Translations under genes and position numbers: made by a program | Notes under the pieces: model-generated | The model's input: only the letters and a program-made list of their open reading frames with translations | Told to the model about the DNA's origin: nothing | Database searches by the model: none | Shown: positions 1 to 8,059 of the stretch, one piece after another | How positions within the stretch are numbered: position 1 is the stretch's first letter | How the letters are laid out: the number at the start of each line of letters is the position of its first letter | Source: Frigoribacterium sp. CFBP 13712 | GTDB taxonomy: Bacteria > Actinomycetota > Actinomycetes > Actinomycetales > Microbacteriaceae | Direction of reading: 5' to 3' | Assembly (NCBI RefSeq): GCF_014842255.1 | Contig: NZ_JACYVH010000001.1 | Span: forward strand, 600,475 to 664,474 | DNA length: 64,000 bases

Positions 1-26
1 TCGACGGAAACGAACGCGAGGTAGAG

Positions 27-497
27 ATGAGCGAGACATCCGTGGCCGTCGGCGCCTGGGAGGCGCTCTTCCGGGCGCAGGTGAGCGTGATGCGCGAACT
101 CACCGACTGCTTCCCGACGCAGGAGATCTCGTTCAACGAGTACGACGTGCTGTTCAACCTGTCGAGTCAGCCCGAGCGGCGCGCCCGCATCCGCGATCTG
201 ACCCGGCACCTCCTGCTCACCCAGCCGAGCATCAGTCGACTGGTCGACCGGCTCACCGCCCGGGGCATCGTCGAGAAGCTCAGCGACCCGGGCGACGCTC
301 GCGGCATCATCGTCGCCCTCACCGACTCCGGCTACGAGCTCTACCGGCGCACGGCGATCAGCCACGCCGCGACCATCCGTCGCCGCGTCGGCGGCAGCCT
401 CGACCACGACGAGCTCGTCACCCTCACCGACCTGTGCACGAGGCTCCGACTCGGCGACGGCTCGGCCACCCGCGCCGATCAGGAGCACCCCGCATGA
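27..497 (+). CDS. MarR family transcriptional regulator
   Basis: A 156-residue protein with the MarR winged-helix layout: an N-terminal dimerisation helix, a recognition helix around residues 65-80 (LLLTQPSISRLVDRLTARG), then the wing with the DPGDARG turn typical of the family. It should act as a small dimeric cytoplasmic DNA-binding repressor or activator, possibly ligand responsive. Its TGA overlaps the ATG of the photolyase gene (ATGA), so the two are translationally coupled and it may control that gene. A purine-rich GAGGTAGAG precedes the ATG. The window begins 26 bases upstream, so the promoter is not visible. The ligand and target are unknown. Confidence 0.85.
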   Translation: MSETSVAVGAWEALFRAQVSVMRELTDCFPTQEISFNEYDVLFNLSSQPERRARIRDLTRHLLLTQPSISRLVDRLTARGIVEKLSDPGDARGIIVALTDSGYELYRRTAISHAATIRRRVGGSLDHDELVTLTDLCTRLRLGDGSATRADQEHPA

Positions 498-1873
498 GCA
501 CCCCTTCCATCGTCTGGCTGCGCGACGACCTCCGCCTCGCCGACAACCCGGCGCTGAACGCCGCCGTCGACCGGGGCGAGCCCGTGGTGGTGCTCTACCT
601 GCTCGACGACGACACCGAGGGCATCCGACCCCTCGGCGGCGCCTCACGATGGTGGCTGCACCACAGCCTCACCGCCCTCGACGCCGATCTGCGAGCCAAG
701 GGCTCGAGTCTGACCCTCCGTCGGGGCGCCGCGGCGGTCGAGATCCCGCGCCTGGTGGACGACGTGTCGGCCGGGGCCGTCTACTGGAACCGCCGCTACG
801 GCAAGGCTGCGCGCGACGCCGACGCCGGGCTGAAGACCTCGCTGCGCGACCGCGGTCTCGTCGCCGACAGCTTCCAGGCCAACCTCCTCTTCGAGCCCTG
901 GACGATCCAGACCGGGCAGGGGCAGCCCTTCAAGGTCTTCACGCCGTTCTACCGCGCCTGCCTCGACCGACCCGAGCCGCGTCACCCCCTCGACGAGCCC
1001 GACGCCCTGACCTCGCCCGCCGACGTCGCGAGCGACCCGCTCGACGACTGGGGCCTCCTCCCGACCCGACCCGACTGGGCCGCGGGTCTCCGAGACACCT
1101 GGACCCCTGGCGAGGCCGCAGCCCACGACACGCTCGAGGCGTTCGCGACCGGCGCGCTGGCCGACTACGGGGACCGCGACTTCCCGGCGCAGGAGGCGAC
1201 GAGTCGACTGTCGCCGCGCCTCCGGTTCGGCGAGATCAGCCCGTTCCAGATCTGGCACCGGATGCGCGGGGCGCTGCCCGACGCATCGCGCGAGCGCGCC
1301 CAGTCATTCCTCCGCGAGGTCGTCTGGCGCGAGTTCAACCACACGATCCTGTTCACCTCGCCCGATCTGGCGACGGTCAGCTACCGACCCGAGTTCGACC
1401 GCTTCCCGTGGGCCGACGTGCCCGAGAGCGAGATCGACTCCTGGCGTCAGGGCCGCACGGGCATCCCCCTGGTCGACGCCGGCATGCGCCAGCTCTGGAC
1501 GACCGGCTGGATGCACAACCGGGTGCGCATGGTCACCGCGAGCTTCCTGATCAAGAACATGCTCGTCGACTGGCGCGTCGGCGAGGCCTGGTTCTGGGAC
1601 ACCCTCGTCGACGCGGACGAGGCCAACAACCCCGCCAACTGGCAGTGGACCGCCGGTTCGGGCGCGGATGCGGCACCGTACTTCCGGGTGTTCAACCCCG
1701 AGCTGCAGGCGACGAAGTTCGACAAGCACCGCGACTACATCCGGCAGTGGGTGCCCGAGATCGACGACGAGGACTACCCCGAGCCGCTCGTCGATCTCAA
1801 GGTCTCGCGACGTGCCGCTCTGGACGCGTACGAGACGATGCGTCGCACGTCGTCCGAGGGTGAGCAGTCGTGA
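494..1873 (+). CDS. phr: Deoxyribodipyrimidine photolyase / cryptochrome family (class I)
   Basis: A 459-residue protein of normal length for class I CPD photolyases, which use blue light and reduced FAD to split pyrimidine dimers. The N-terminal Rossmann-like antenna domain opens with SIVWLRDDLRLADNPAL. The helical FAD domain carries the family signature near residues 335-400, including TTGWMHNRVRMVTASFL and DADEANNPANWQW. The ATG at 494 overlaps the upstream MarR stop; an in-frame start at 434 would run through the MarR gene and lacks the family N-terminus, so I reject it. It overlaps the next gene by 4 bp. CPD repair is the usual activity, but a cryptochrome role cannot be excluded from sequence. 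Confidence 0.92.
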   Translation: MSTPSIVWLRDDLRLADNPALNAAVDRGEPVVVLYLLDDDTEGIRPLGGASRWWLHHSLTALDADLRAKGSSLTLRRGAAAVEIPRLVDDVSAGAVYWNRRYGKAARDADAGLKTSLRDRGLVADSFQANLLFEPWTIQTGQGQPFKVFTPFYRACLDRPEPRHPLDEPDALTSPADVASDPLDDWGLLPTRPDWAAGLRDTWTPGEAAAHDTLEAFATGALADYGDRDFPAQEATSRLSPRLRFGEISPFQIWHRMRGALPDASRERAQSFLREVVWREFNHTILFTSPDLATVSYRPEFDRFPWADVPESEIDSWRQGRTGIPLVDAGMRQLWTTGWMHNRVRMVTASFLIKNMLVDWRVGEAWFWDTLVDADEANNPANWQWTAGSGADAAPYFRVFNPELQATKFDKHRDYIRQWVPEIDDEDYPEPLVDLKVSRRAALDAYETMRRTSSEGEQS

Positions 1874-3303
1874 CCGAGCCGACCCGCGCCTCCGGGATCG
1901 ATGCGGTGTTCGCCGCCCGGCGGGCGGAGCGGAAGGCGCCGAGCGCGGTCTGGGCGACCTTCGACCGGCACGGGGTGACCCACCGGGGCGCCTCCGGGAC
2001 GCTCGGCGGTGACGGCGCGGACGGTGCCGCGCCCGGGCCGGACACCGCGTACCGCATCGCCTCGTGCACGAAGAGCTTCACGGCGACGGTGCTGCTGGCG
2101 CTCCGCGACACCGGGGCCCTCGACCTCGACGCACCCGTGACCGACTGGGTGCCGGCCTTCGCCGACGTCGCCCTGCCGACCGCCGACTCGCCCGTGCCCA
2201 CGCTGAGGATGCTCGCGACGATGTCGGCCGGGTTCCCGACCGACGACCCGTGGGGCGACCGACAGGAGTCGCTGACCGACGAGGGCCTCGACGCGCTGCT
2301 GCGTCGCGGGCTGAGCTTCGACAGCGTCCCCGGCACCGCGTTCGCCTACTCGAACCTCGGATACGCCCTGCTGGGCCGTGTCGTCGCCGAGGCCTCGGGT
2401 CGCCCGTACCGCGAGGTCGTCGAGCAGGACGTCCTGGCGCCGCTCGGTCTCGACTCCACCGGCTTCACGACCGACGTGCCCGCCGCCGGCGGTCTGGCGA
2501 TCGGACACCGACGCGTCGGCGACGGCTGGGAGCCCCTGCCGTTCTCGGGCCCCGGCGCCTTCTCGCCGATCGGCGGTCTGTTCAGCACCACCGACGATCT
2601 CGTTCGTTGGGCCCGCTGGCTCGGCTCGGCGTTCCACCCCGACGGCCAGGGCGACCTCGACGGCATCCTGTCGCGCGCCTCCCGACGCGAGATGCAGCAG
2701 CTGCAGCGCTTCGTCCCGGGGCTGGGCGCGCACCCGGGCGGCTACGGCCTCGGCCTCTTCGTCGAGCAGCACCCCGACCACGGCACGATCGTCTCGCACT
2801 CCGGCGGCTACCCCGGATTCTCCGCGCACATGCGCTGGCACCCCGCCACCGGCGTCGGTGCCGTCGGATTCGAGAACGCGACCTACGCCCAGGTGTCGGT
2901 GCCGATCACGCTCGCGCTCGACGGCCTGCTCGCCGAGACGGCCGCGCAGGGCACCGGGGTCGACAGCCGCGTGCGGCCGTGGCCCGAGACCCTCGCCGCC
3001 CGCGACGCGGTCGAGGAGCTGGTGCTCGGCGGCGGCGAACCGGGCGACTGGCTCGCCGAGAACATCGAGCTCGACATACCCCTCGAGCGACGCCGACGCA
3101 CCTGGGGCGAGGCCGTCGAGTCGGTCGGCGGCCTCGCGCCGACCTCGGCGGAGCCCCTCCCTGACGACGAGTCGAAGGCGCCCTCGCACCTGGTCTGGCG
3201 ACGGGCCGGAGCACGGGGTCTGCTGCGCTTCGAGATCCGTCTCACACCCGAGGCCCCGCCCCGGGTGCAGACCCTCACCGTCCGGGCCGAGACGGCGCAC
3301 TGA
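1870..3303 (+). CDS. Serine hydrolase, beta-lactamase class C / PBP-like
   Basis: A 477-residue protein with the class C beta-lactamase fold motifs: SCTK (SxxK, nucleophile Ser about 65), YSN near residue 158 and HSGG (the KTG-equivalent HxG) near residue 311. Members act as esterases, D-aminopeptidases or beta-lactamases; the substrate cannot be told here. There is no clear signal peptide, so it is probably cytoplasmic. The start is GTG at 1870, overlapping the photolyase TGA as GTGA, which makes this the third gene of a coupled MarR-phr-hydrolase operon. The C-terminal 120 residues form an additional domain after the hydrolase core. The dispersed motif occurs near the N-terminus (1885) and again at 2674. 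Confidence 0.85.
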   Translation: MTEPTRASGIDAVFAARRAERKAPSAVWATFDRHGVTHRGASGTLGGDGADGAAPGPDTAYRIASCTKSFTATVLLALRDTGALDLDAPVTDWVPAFADVALPTADSPVPTLRMLATMSAGFPTDDPWGDRQESLTDEGLDALLRRGLSFDSVPGTAFAYSNLGYALLGRVVAEASGRPYREVVEQDVLAPLGLDSTGFTTDVPAAGGLAIGHRRVGDGWEPLPFSGPGAFSPIGGLFSTTDDLVRWARWLGSAFHPDGQGDLDGILSRASRREMQQLQRFVPGLGAHPGGYGLGLFVEQHPDHGTIVSHSGGYPGFSAHMRWHPATGVGAVGFENATYAQVSVPITLALDGLLAETAAQGTGVDSRVRPWPETLAARDAVEELVLGGGEPGDWLAENIELDIPLERRRRTWGEAVESVGGLAPTSAEPLPDDESKAPSHLVWRRAGARGLLRFEIRLTPEAPPRVQTLTVRAETAH

Positions 3304-3372
3304 GGCCGGGCGGAGCCGCGCACCGAGGCCGGGGCGGGGCCGCGCACCGACGCCCGGGCGGGGCCGCGCACC
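3302..3372. repeat. Three tandem 23-24 bp repeats at a convergent gene junction
   Basis: Three direct copies of a GAGGCCGGGCGGGGCCGCGC-like unit begin at 3302, 3325 and 3349, between the convergent hydrolase (plus) and PfkB kinase (minus) genes. The last copy ends close to the kinase stop. No conventional hairpin plus T-run is present. The array may act as a G+C-rich transcription barrier or may be a neutral variable-number repeat. Confidence 0.7.
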
Positions 3373-3385
3373 GACGCCGTCGGCG

Positions 3386-4405
3386 TCAGGCGGGCGGGCG
3401 GCCTCCGGCGACGGCGAAGGCCCGGGCCGCGGCGCGAGCGCCCCGACGGGCTGCGACGCCCGGCTTGCGAGTCGTCCGCCACGAGTCGATGAACCCGGCG
3501 GCGAAGGCGTCGCCCACGCCCACGGGGTCGACCACGCGGGTCGTCACCGAGGGCACGTCGACGACCGAGCGTCCGTGTCGGGCCAGCACCGCGCCTCCGT
3601 CGTCCTGCACGAGGCAGACCACGCCGAAGCGCTCGGCGAGGGCCGTGGCGATCCCGTGCTCGTCGTCGAGACCGGTCAGCAGGCGACCCTCGGCCGGGCT
3701 CGCGAAGAACAGGTCGGCTCCGTCGATCGCGTCGAGGAACGCCGCGACGCCGAATCGGCCGATGAAGCCGCTGCTGCCCGGGTCGACGGAGACCGCCGCG
3801 CCGGCCTCGCGCGCTCTGGTCATGAGGCGGCGGAGCGGTACTGGAGTGCGCGAGTGGACCACCGAGTAGCCGGTGACGTGCAGCACGGCCGCGGACTCGA
3901 GCAGTTCGTCGGGGACGTCGTCGGGATCGAGTGCGGCGCTCGCCCCCCGGTCGGTGAACATCGACGACACCTCGCCCTCGACGGTGATGACGACCGTGCC
4001 GGTCGAGTCGTGGGCGTCGTAGCTCAGCCGGGGCAGCACGCCGGCGTCCGCCAGCAGCTGCGCGTGCCGGTGCCGGTCGGAGACCCCGACCCTCCCGACG
4101 AAGTCGACCTCGCCGCCGAGCGAACCGAGCCACGCCGCCGTGTTCGCCGCGGCGCCACCCGCGCGGTGCCGGATCAGCGCCTCCGTGTCCGTGCCCGTCG
4201 CCGCCGGCGTCGCGGCGGTGACGATGACGTCGTCGAGCACGTCGCCGAAGACCACCACCCTCGTGCGTGGCTCACCAGCGGATCTCGCCAGATCGCCCGC
4301 GTCGAGGACATCGATCGGATCGGTCGGGTCGACGGCGGGGGCGGCCGGGTCGGACGGCGCCACCGGGTCGGACGGGGTGAGGGGGTCGGAGTGGTCGGGG
4401 GACAT
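3386..4405 (-). CDS. PfkB family carbohydrate/nucleoside kinase
   Basis: A 339-residue ribokinase-family protein. It has the N-terminal substrate region VVVFGDVLDDVIV and the GGAAANTA glycine motif, and the C-terminal PfkB signature DPVGVGDAFAAGF, in which the usual DTxGAGD reads DPVGVGD with the catalytic Asp retained. It should phosphorylate a sugar or nucleoside (ribose, pseudouridine and related substrates are possible); no neighbour indicates which. Residues 1-45 are a Pro/Asp-rich low-complexity stretch not found in the family, so the true start may lie downstream of the ATG at 4405. It is transcribed towards, and converges on, the serine hydrolase gene. Confidence 0.8.
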   Translation of the reverse strand: MSPDHSDPLTPSDPVAPSDPAAPAVDPTDPIDVLDAGDLARSAGEPRTRVVVFGDVLDDVIVTAATPAATGTDTEALIRHRAGGAAANTAAWLGSLGGEVDFVGRVGVSDRHRHAQLLADAGVLPRLSYDAHDSTGTVVITVEGEVSSMFTDRGASAALDPDDVPDELLESAAVLHVTGYSVVHSRTPVPLRRLMTRAREAGAAVSVDPGSSGFIGRFGVAAFLDAIDGADLFFASPAEGRLLTGLDDEHGIATALAERFGVVCLVQDDGGAVLARHGRSVVDVPSVTTRVVDPVGVGDAFAAGFIDSWRTTRKPGVAARRGARAAARAFAVAGGRPPA

Positions 4406-4462
4406 GCGTCTTCCACGGGGCGCGATCGCGTTCGCGCGGGGGTCGGTCGGTCGGAGTCGGAT

Positions 4463-4497
4463 GGGTCGGGTCGGGTCGGGTCGGGTCGGGTCGGGTC
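4463..4497. repeat. GGGTC microsatellite, seven copies
   Basis: Seven perfect tandem copies of the 5-mer GGGTC. A pentanucleotide tract is prone to slippage and could be length-variable between strains. It lies about 60 bases upstream of the PfkB start on the minus strand, where it could affect promoter spacing. No regulatory role is shown. Confidence 0.85.
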
Positions 4498-4733
4498 TGA
4501 TCGGTCGGGCCGGGTGGGTCGGTCCGGACGACGTACAACACCATCACGCCACGGGCCGGGACGTGAGGCCCAGGGGGGAGAATCACCCGTCTACCCCCGT
4601 CAGCTTCACCCGCTGGCACCATCCGCCGCCGGAACGACACACGCGCCCAGGGGATCGGGGTACGAGGCGGGGGTACAAGAGGCGCGTCACCGGGAGAAGA
4701 GGATGTCGCGCTCGCGGTGTCGGGGGCCGCCGA

Positions 4734-4739
4734 TACCCT
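4734..4739 (+). promoter_or_regulatory. -10 hexamer TACCCT of a leaderless promoter
   Basis: TACCCT ends exactly six bases before the GTG start at 4746. The same -10 / six bases / start codon spacing recurs at many genes in this window that lack a Shine-Dalgarno, so I read it as a leaderless promoter. No strong -35 is visible. Confidence 0.55.
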
Positions 4740-4745
4740 GATCCC

Positions 4746-5201
4746 GTGAACGTCACCCTCCACACCGCGCCCCTCGCCGACATGCCGCCCGTCACCCTCT
4801 ACGAGCTGCTGAAGCTGCGCGTCGACGTCTTCGTCGTCGAACAGCGGTGCGCCTACCCCGAGCTCGACGGGCGCGACCTCGAGCCCGACGCCACGATGCT
4901 CTGGGCCGAGGTCGACGGCCGGGTGGCGGCCACCCTCCGCCTGCTGCACGACGGCGACGACCGTCGCATCGGGCGGGTCGCCACCGCTGCGACGGCGCGA
5001 GGTCGCGGGCTGGCCGCCCAGCTGATGGGCCTGGCGCTCGACCGGTGCGCGGGGCGACTCGTGCGGCTCGACGCCCAGGCGCACCTCGCCGACTGGTACG
5101 CGCGGTTCGGGTTCGTGCTCGACGGCGCCGAGTTCATCGAAGACGAGATCCCGCACGTGCCGATGGCCCGCTCGGCCGACGCGACCGGCGGCGGCCGCTG
5201 A
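4746..5201 (+). CDS. GNAT family N-acetyltransferase, ElaA type
   Basis: A 151-residue protein with the compact ElaA-type GNAT fold. It has the opening LYELLKLRVDVFVVEQ, the acetyl-CoA-binding segment RGRGLAAQLM near residue 85 and the family ending YARFGFVLDGAEFIEDEIPH. It should transfer an acetyl group from acetyl-CoA to an amine; ElaA substrates are not established. The GTG at 4746 is chosen because the ElaA N-terminus begins there and a -10 hexamer sits six bases upstream; the longer in-frame opening contributes no family sequence. It is followed 66 bases later by a TetR gene on the same strand that has its own -10 element. Confidence 0.88.
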   Translation: MNVTLHTAPLADMPPVTLYELLKLRVDVFVVEQRCAYPELDGRDLEPDATMLWAEVDGRVAATLRLLHDGDDRRIGRVATAATARGRGLAAQLMGLALDRCAGRLVRLDAQAHLADWYARFGFVLDGAEFIEDEIPHVPMARSADATGGGR

Positions 5202-5255
5202 CACCGCGCCTCCTCGGCCGCTCCGGGGCGTGCGCAGGACAGCGCACGACGGCCA

Positions 5256-5261
5256 TATGAT
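5256..5261 (+). promoter_or_regulatory. -10 hexamer TATGAT of a leaderless promoter
   Basis: TATGAT, close to the TATAAT consensus and conspicuous in this G+C-rich DNA, ends six bases before the ATG at 5268. There is no Shine-Dalgarno between them, so the transcript probably starts at or next to the ATG. Confidence 0.65.
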
Positions 5262-5267
5262 CTGGGG

Positions 5268-5825
5268 ATGCCCCGTCGCCCCACACCTCCGCGAGAGCGC
5301 CTGCTCGAGGCCGCGCGGTCGGAGTTCGCCGCCCGAGGTCTCGCCGGGGCCCGCATCGACACCATCGCCCGCGAGGCCGAGGCCAGCAAAGAACGGCTCT
5401 ACGCGCACTTCGCCACCAAGCGCGAGCTGTTCGACGCGACACTCGGCGAGAGCATCGATCGCTGGCTCGCCGCCATCCCCTTCGACGCCCACGATCTGCC
5501 CCGCTGGGCCTCCCGCCTCTACGACCACCTCGCCACCCACCCCGACGACGCCCGCCTGCTGCTCTGGGGGCAGATCGAGGGGGTGTCGCTGCCCAGCCCC
5601 GGCGTCGTCGACCACGATCAGCTCGAAGACCGTCGACGGGCGGTCCGTGAGGCTCAGCAGGCCGGCGCGATCCCCTCCGAGTGGGATGCCGACGAGCTGC
5701 TGACGATGGTCTTCGGCCTCGTGCTCGCCTGGTTCGTCACCCCCGACGCGTCGAATCTGCACACCGGGCCGCACGAACGCCGCTGCGAGGTCGTGCGGCA
5801 GGCGGTCACCCGGCTCGTCGGCTGA
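5268..5825 (+). CDS. TetR/AcrR family transcriptional regulator
   Basis: A 185-residue TetR-type repressor. The N-terminal helix-turn-helix spans about residues 8-52, with RERLLEAARSEFAARGLAG, then IDTIAREAEASKERLYAHF and the FATKRELF linker typical of the family. The C-terminal ligand domain is too divergent to suggest an inducer. The ATG at 5268 sits six bases after a TATGAT box, which fits a leaderless mRNA. A dienelactone-hydrolase-like gene follows on the same strand 132 bases later with its own -10 and may be a target, but no operator is obvious. Confidence 0.88.
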   Translation: MPRRPTPPRERLLEAARSEFAARGLAGARIDTIAREAEASKERLYAHFATKRELFDATLGESIDRWLAAIPFDAHDLPRWASRLYDHLATHPDDARLLLWGQIEGVSLPSPGVVDHDQLEDRRRAVREAQQAGAIPSEWDADELLTMVFGLVLAWFVTPDASNLHTGPHERRCEVVRQAVTRLVG

Positions 5826-5945
5826 CGCGACGCGCGGCCCCTGCGAGCCGCTGCCGCTGCCGTGCCGAGGAGGAACCGGGCGGGCGCGTCGGGGATCAGC
5901 CGGCTGTGTGCCGAGGAGGCGCGGCGACGGTCGAGCGGGCCGGAG

Positions 5946-5951
5946 TACCGT
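5946..5951 (+). promoter_or_regulatory. -10 hexamer TACCGT of a leaderless promoter
   Basis: TACCGT lies exactly six bases before the GTG at 5958, repeating the spacing seen at 4734 and 5256. A copy of the dispersed GGAGGCGCG motif lies just upstream at 5915. Confidence 0.5.
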
Positions 5952-5957
5952 GACGGC

Positions 5958-6761
5958 GTGACCGACAGCGAAGCACCCCTGACCCCCCTCTCCCCTGATC
6001 TCGAACGACTGCTTGCGACGGTGCCCGACCCGGGAGGCGTCGAATCGGGCGACGTCGTGTACCGGGACGGAGCGACCGATCTCGAAGGGTTCCTCGCGAC
6101 GCCGCCCCGCGCCTCCTCGGAGTCGGAGCTGCGCCCCGCAGTGCTCGTGCTGCACGACTGGTTCGGTGTCGTCGACCACGTCAAGGTGCGCGCGCAGATG
6201 CTCGCCCGACTCGGCTACGTCGCCCTCGCCGGAGACGTCTACGGCCAGGGCGTCCGCCCCGGGCCCGACGGCGCCGCCGCCGAGGCGGGCCGCTGGTACG
6301 GCGACGTGCCGGCCCTCCGCTCACGCCTCCTCGCCAGCCTCGAACGGCTACGCGCAGAACCCGGCGTGGACCCCGAGCGCATCGCCGTGATGGGCTACTG
6401 CTTCGGCGGATCGGCCGCGCTCGAACTCGCCCGGGCCGGGGCGCCCGTGGCCGGGGTCGCGGCGTTCCACGGCGGCCTGTCGACCGGTGCACCCGCGCTG
6501 CCCGGTGCGGTCAACGCGCCGATCCTCGTGATGACGGGCTCGGCCGACCCGGTCGTCCCCGACGAGGCCGTCGTCGCGTTCGAGGACGAGCTGCGGAACG
6601 CGGGCGCACCCGACTGGCAGATCGTGACCTACAGCGGCGCCATGCACGCGTTCGCCGTGCCCGAGGTCGACTCGCCCGAGCACGGGGCGCAGTACCAGGC
6701 CGTGGCCGATCGACGCTCGTGGGCGCAGATGCGCGCCTTCTTCGACGAGGTGCTCGCCTAG
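5958..6761 (+). CDS. Dienelactone hydrolase family protein
   Basis: A 267-residue alpha/beta hydrolase of the dienelactone hydrolase family. The nucleophile elbow reads GYCFGG (Cys about residue 145, the Cys nucleophile of this family), the acid is in GSADPVVPDEAV and the catalytic His in SGAMHAFAVPE. In aromatic degradation such enzymes open dienelactone to maleylacetate, but many homologues act on other esters or lactones, and no aromatic pathway is nearby. The GTG at 5958 is preferred over an in-frame ATG at 5862 because of the -10 box six bases upstream and the poor coding character of the extra segment. A hairpin terminator follows. Confidence 0.85.
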   Translation: MTDSEAPLTPLSPDLERLLATVPDPGGVESGDVVYRDGATDLEGFLATPPRASSESELRPAVLVLHDWFGVVDHVKVRAQMLARLGYVALAGDVYGQGVRPGPDGAAAEAGRWYGDVPALRSRLLASLERLRAEPGVDPERIAVMGYCFGGSAALELARAGAPVAGVAAFHGGLSTGAPALPGAVNAPILVMTGSADPVVPDEAVVAFEDELRNAGAPDWQIVTYSGAMHAFAVPEVDSPEHGAQYQAVADRRSWAQMRAFFDEVLA

Positions 6762-6799
6762 TCCACGAGGGCGTGGCCCTCGGGGCCTGACCCTCGGGG

Positions 6800-6819
6800 C
6801 CTGACCCTCGGGGGTCAGG
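6800..6819. terminator. Hairpin terminator between convergent genes
   Basis: CCTGACCC (6800-6807) and GGGTCAGG (6812-6819) form a perfect 8-bp stem around a TCGG tetraloop. It lies in a tandem 14-bp repeat (CCCTCGGGGCCTGA, copies at 6777, 6791 and a divergent third). It separates the dienelactone hydrolase (plus) from ribH (minus) and can serve both. Confidence 0.65.
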
Positions 6820-6842
6820 GCCCGGGGCCCAGCCCTCGGCCG

Positions 6843-7325
6843 TCAGGGCCGGGGCGCGGCCAGGGCTCGCAGCTGCACGGCGGTGGCGATGGCGGCGTGG
6901 GCGGCCTCGGCGCCCTTGTCCTCCTTCGAGCCGGGCAGACCGGCGCGATCGAGCCCCTGCTGCTCGTCGTCGAGGGTGAGCACCCCGAAGCCGACGGGCT
7001 TGCCCGTGTCGAGGCTGACCCGCAGGAGCCCGGAGGTCGCGGCGTCCGACACGTACTCGAAGTGCGGCGTGCCCCCGCGGATGATGACGCCGAGCGCCAC
7101 GACCGCGTCGGCCCCGGACTCGAGGGCCGCCTTCGCGACGACCGGCAGCTCGAAGCTGCCCGGCACGCGCAGCACGGTGGCCGTGGCGCCCAGTCGCTCG
7201 GCCGCGGCGAGCGCCCCGGCCAGCAGGCCGTCGCTGATCGTCTGGTGCCAGGTGCCGGCGACGATCGTGACGCGCACGCCCGTCCCGTCGACCTCGAGTT
7301 CGGTGGGTGAGCCTTCGCCGCTCAT
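6843..7325 (-). CDS. ribH: 6,7-dimethyl-8-ribityllumazine synthase
   Basis: A 160-residue lumazine synthase, the penultimate enzyme of riboflavin synthesis; it condenses 5-amino-6-ribitylamino-uracil with 3,4-dihydroxy-2-butanone 4-phosphate. Diagnostic segments are [31 protein letters not shown] (catalytic His in GGTPHFEYV) and [17 protein letters not shown]. It probably assembles into an icosahedral or pentameric cage. The ATG at 7325 overlaps the ribB stop as ATGA, making it the last gene of the ribE-ribB-ribH operon under the FMN riboswitch. The longer open frame to 7880 runs through ribB and is spurious. Confidence 0.95.
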   Translation of the reverse strand: MSGEGSPTELEVDGTGVRVTIVAGTWHQTISDGLLAGALAAAERLGATATVLRVPGSFELPVVAKAALESGADAVVALGVIIRGGTPHFEYVSDAATSGLLRVSLDTGKPVGFGVLTLDDEQQGLDRAGLPGSKEDKGAEAAHAAIATAVQLRALAAPRP

Positions 7326-8059
7326 GCGCGGTCTCCTTCGGTGAGAGTGTCGGTGGTGCCGGTGATGTCGGTGGTGTCGGTCGAGTCGGGAGCCGAGAGG
7401 TCGCGGTCGCCGAGCCACAGGATCAGCTCGGCGATGGTGATGACGGGGACGCCCTCGCGGGTTCCGAGCTCGAGCAGGCCGGGGAGGCGCATCATCTCGC
7501 CGTCGTCGGCCACGATCTCGCTGATGGCGGCCACCGGGCGCAGCCCCGCCGCCTTCATCAGATCGACCGACGCCTCGGTGTGGCCGTCGCGCTCGCGCAC
7601 TCCCCCGTCGCGTGCCCGCAGCGGGATGACGTGACCGGGGCGGTGCAGGTCGTCGCGCACGCTCGACGCCGACGCGAGGACGCGCAGGGTCGTGGCCCGG
7701 TCGGAGGCGCTGATCCCGGTGGTCACGCCGGTCGCCGCGTCGACGCTGACCGTGTAGGCCGTGCCGCGGTCGTCCTCGTTGCGGGCGACCATCGGGGGCA
7801 GGTCGAGCAGGTCGGCCTCGGCGTTCGTCATCGGGGCGCAGACGAAGCCCGACGAGACGCGCACCGTCCAGGCCAGCCACTCCTGCGAGGCGAGCTCGGC
7901 CGAGAGGACGACGTCGCCCTCGTTCTCACGCGACTCGTCGTCGACCACGATGACGGGTCGACCGCGCCGCAGGTGCTCGAGCGCGGTCTCGATCGACGCG
8001 AGGGGTGTGGTCGAGCCGACCCGCGCCTCCTCGGTCGTCGCGGTCGGCAGCCCGGTCAC
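7322..8059 (-). CDS. ribB: 3,4-dihydroxy-2-butanone 4-phosphate synthase
   Basis: A 245-residue DHBP synthase, which converts ribulose 5-phosphate to 3,4-dihydroxy-2-butanone 4-phosphate plus formate. Key segments are [16 protein letters not shown] (acidic metal-binding loop), [17 protein letters not shown], the [14 protein letters not shown]-like loop (here [14 protein letters not shown]) and [15 protein letters not shown]. It ends with a short Asp/Thr tail where a RibBA fusion would carry GTP cyclohydrolase II, so it is RibB alone. The start is GTG at 8059, overlapping the ribE stop. Residues 9-15 (TEEARVG) are encoded by a copy of the dispersed motif, in a non-conserved N-terminal tail. 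Confidence 0.93.
   Translation of the reverse strand: MTGLPTATTEEARVGSTTPLASIETALEHLRRGRPVIVVDDESRENEGDVVLSAELASQEWLAWTVRVSSGFVCAPMTNAEADLLDLPPMVARNEDDRGTAYTVSVDAATGVTTGISASDRATTLRVLASASSVRDDLHRPGHVIPLRARDGGVRERDGHTEASVDLMKAAGLRPVAAISEIVADDGEMMRLPGLLELGTREGVPVITIAELILWLGDRDLSAPDSTDTTDITGTTDTLTEGDRA

Larger units (their letters stand above)
4406..4745. other. Divergent intergenic region between PfkB kinase and ElaA-type GNAT genes
   Basis: This 340-base region holds no supportable gene. It separates two divergent genes and so should contain both promoters. It contains the GGGTC microsatellite (4463-4497) and a -10-like TACCCT (4734-4739) exactly six bases before the GTG of the acetyltransferase. 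Long open frames cross the region, but none has family similarity or a credible start. Confidence 0.6.

Noticed and set aside
2378-4741. 787-codon plus-strand open frame
   Set aside because: Runs antiparallel to the PfkB kinase and in another frame of the serine hydrolase; Ser/Arg/Pro-rich with no motif.
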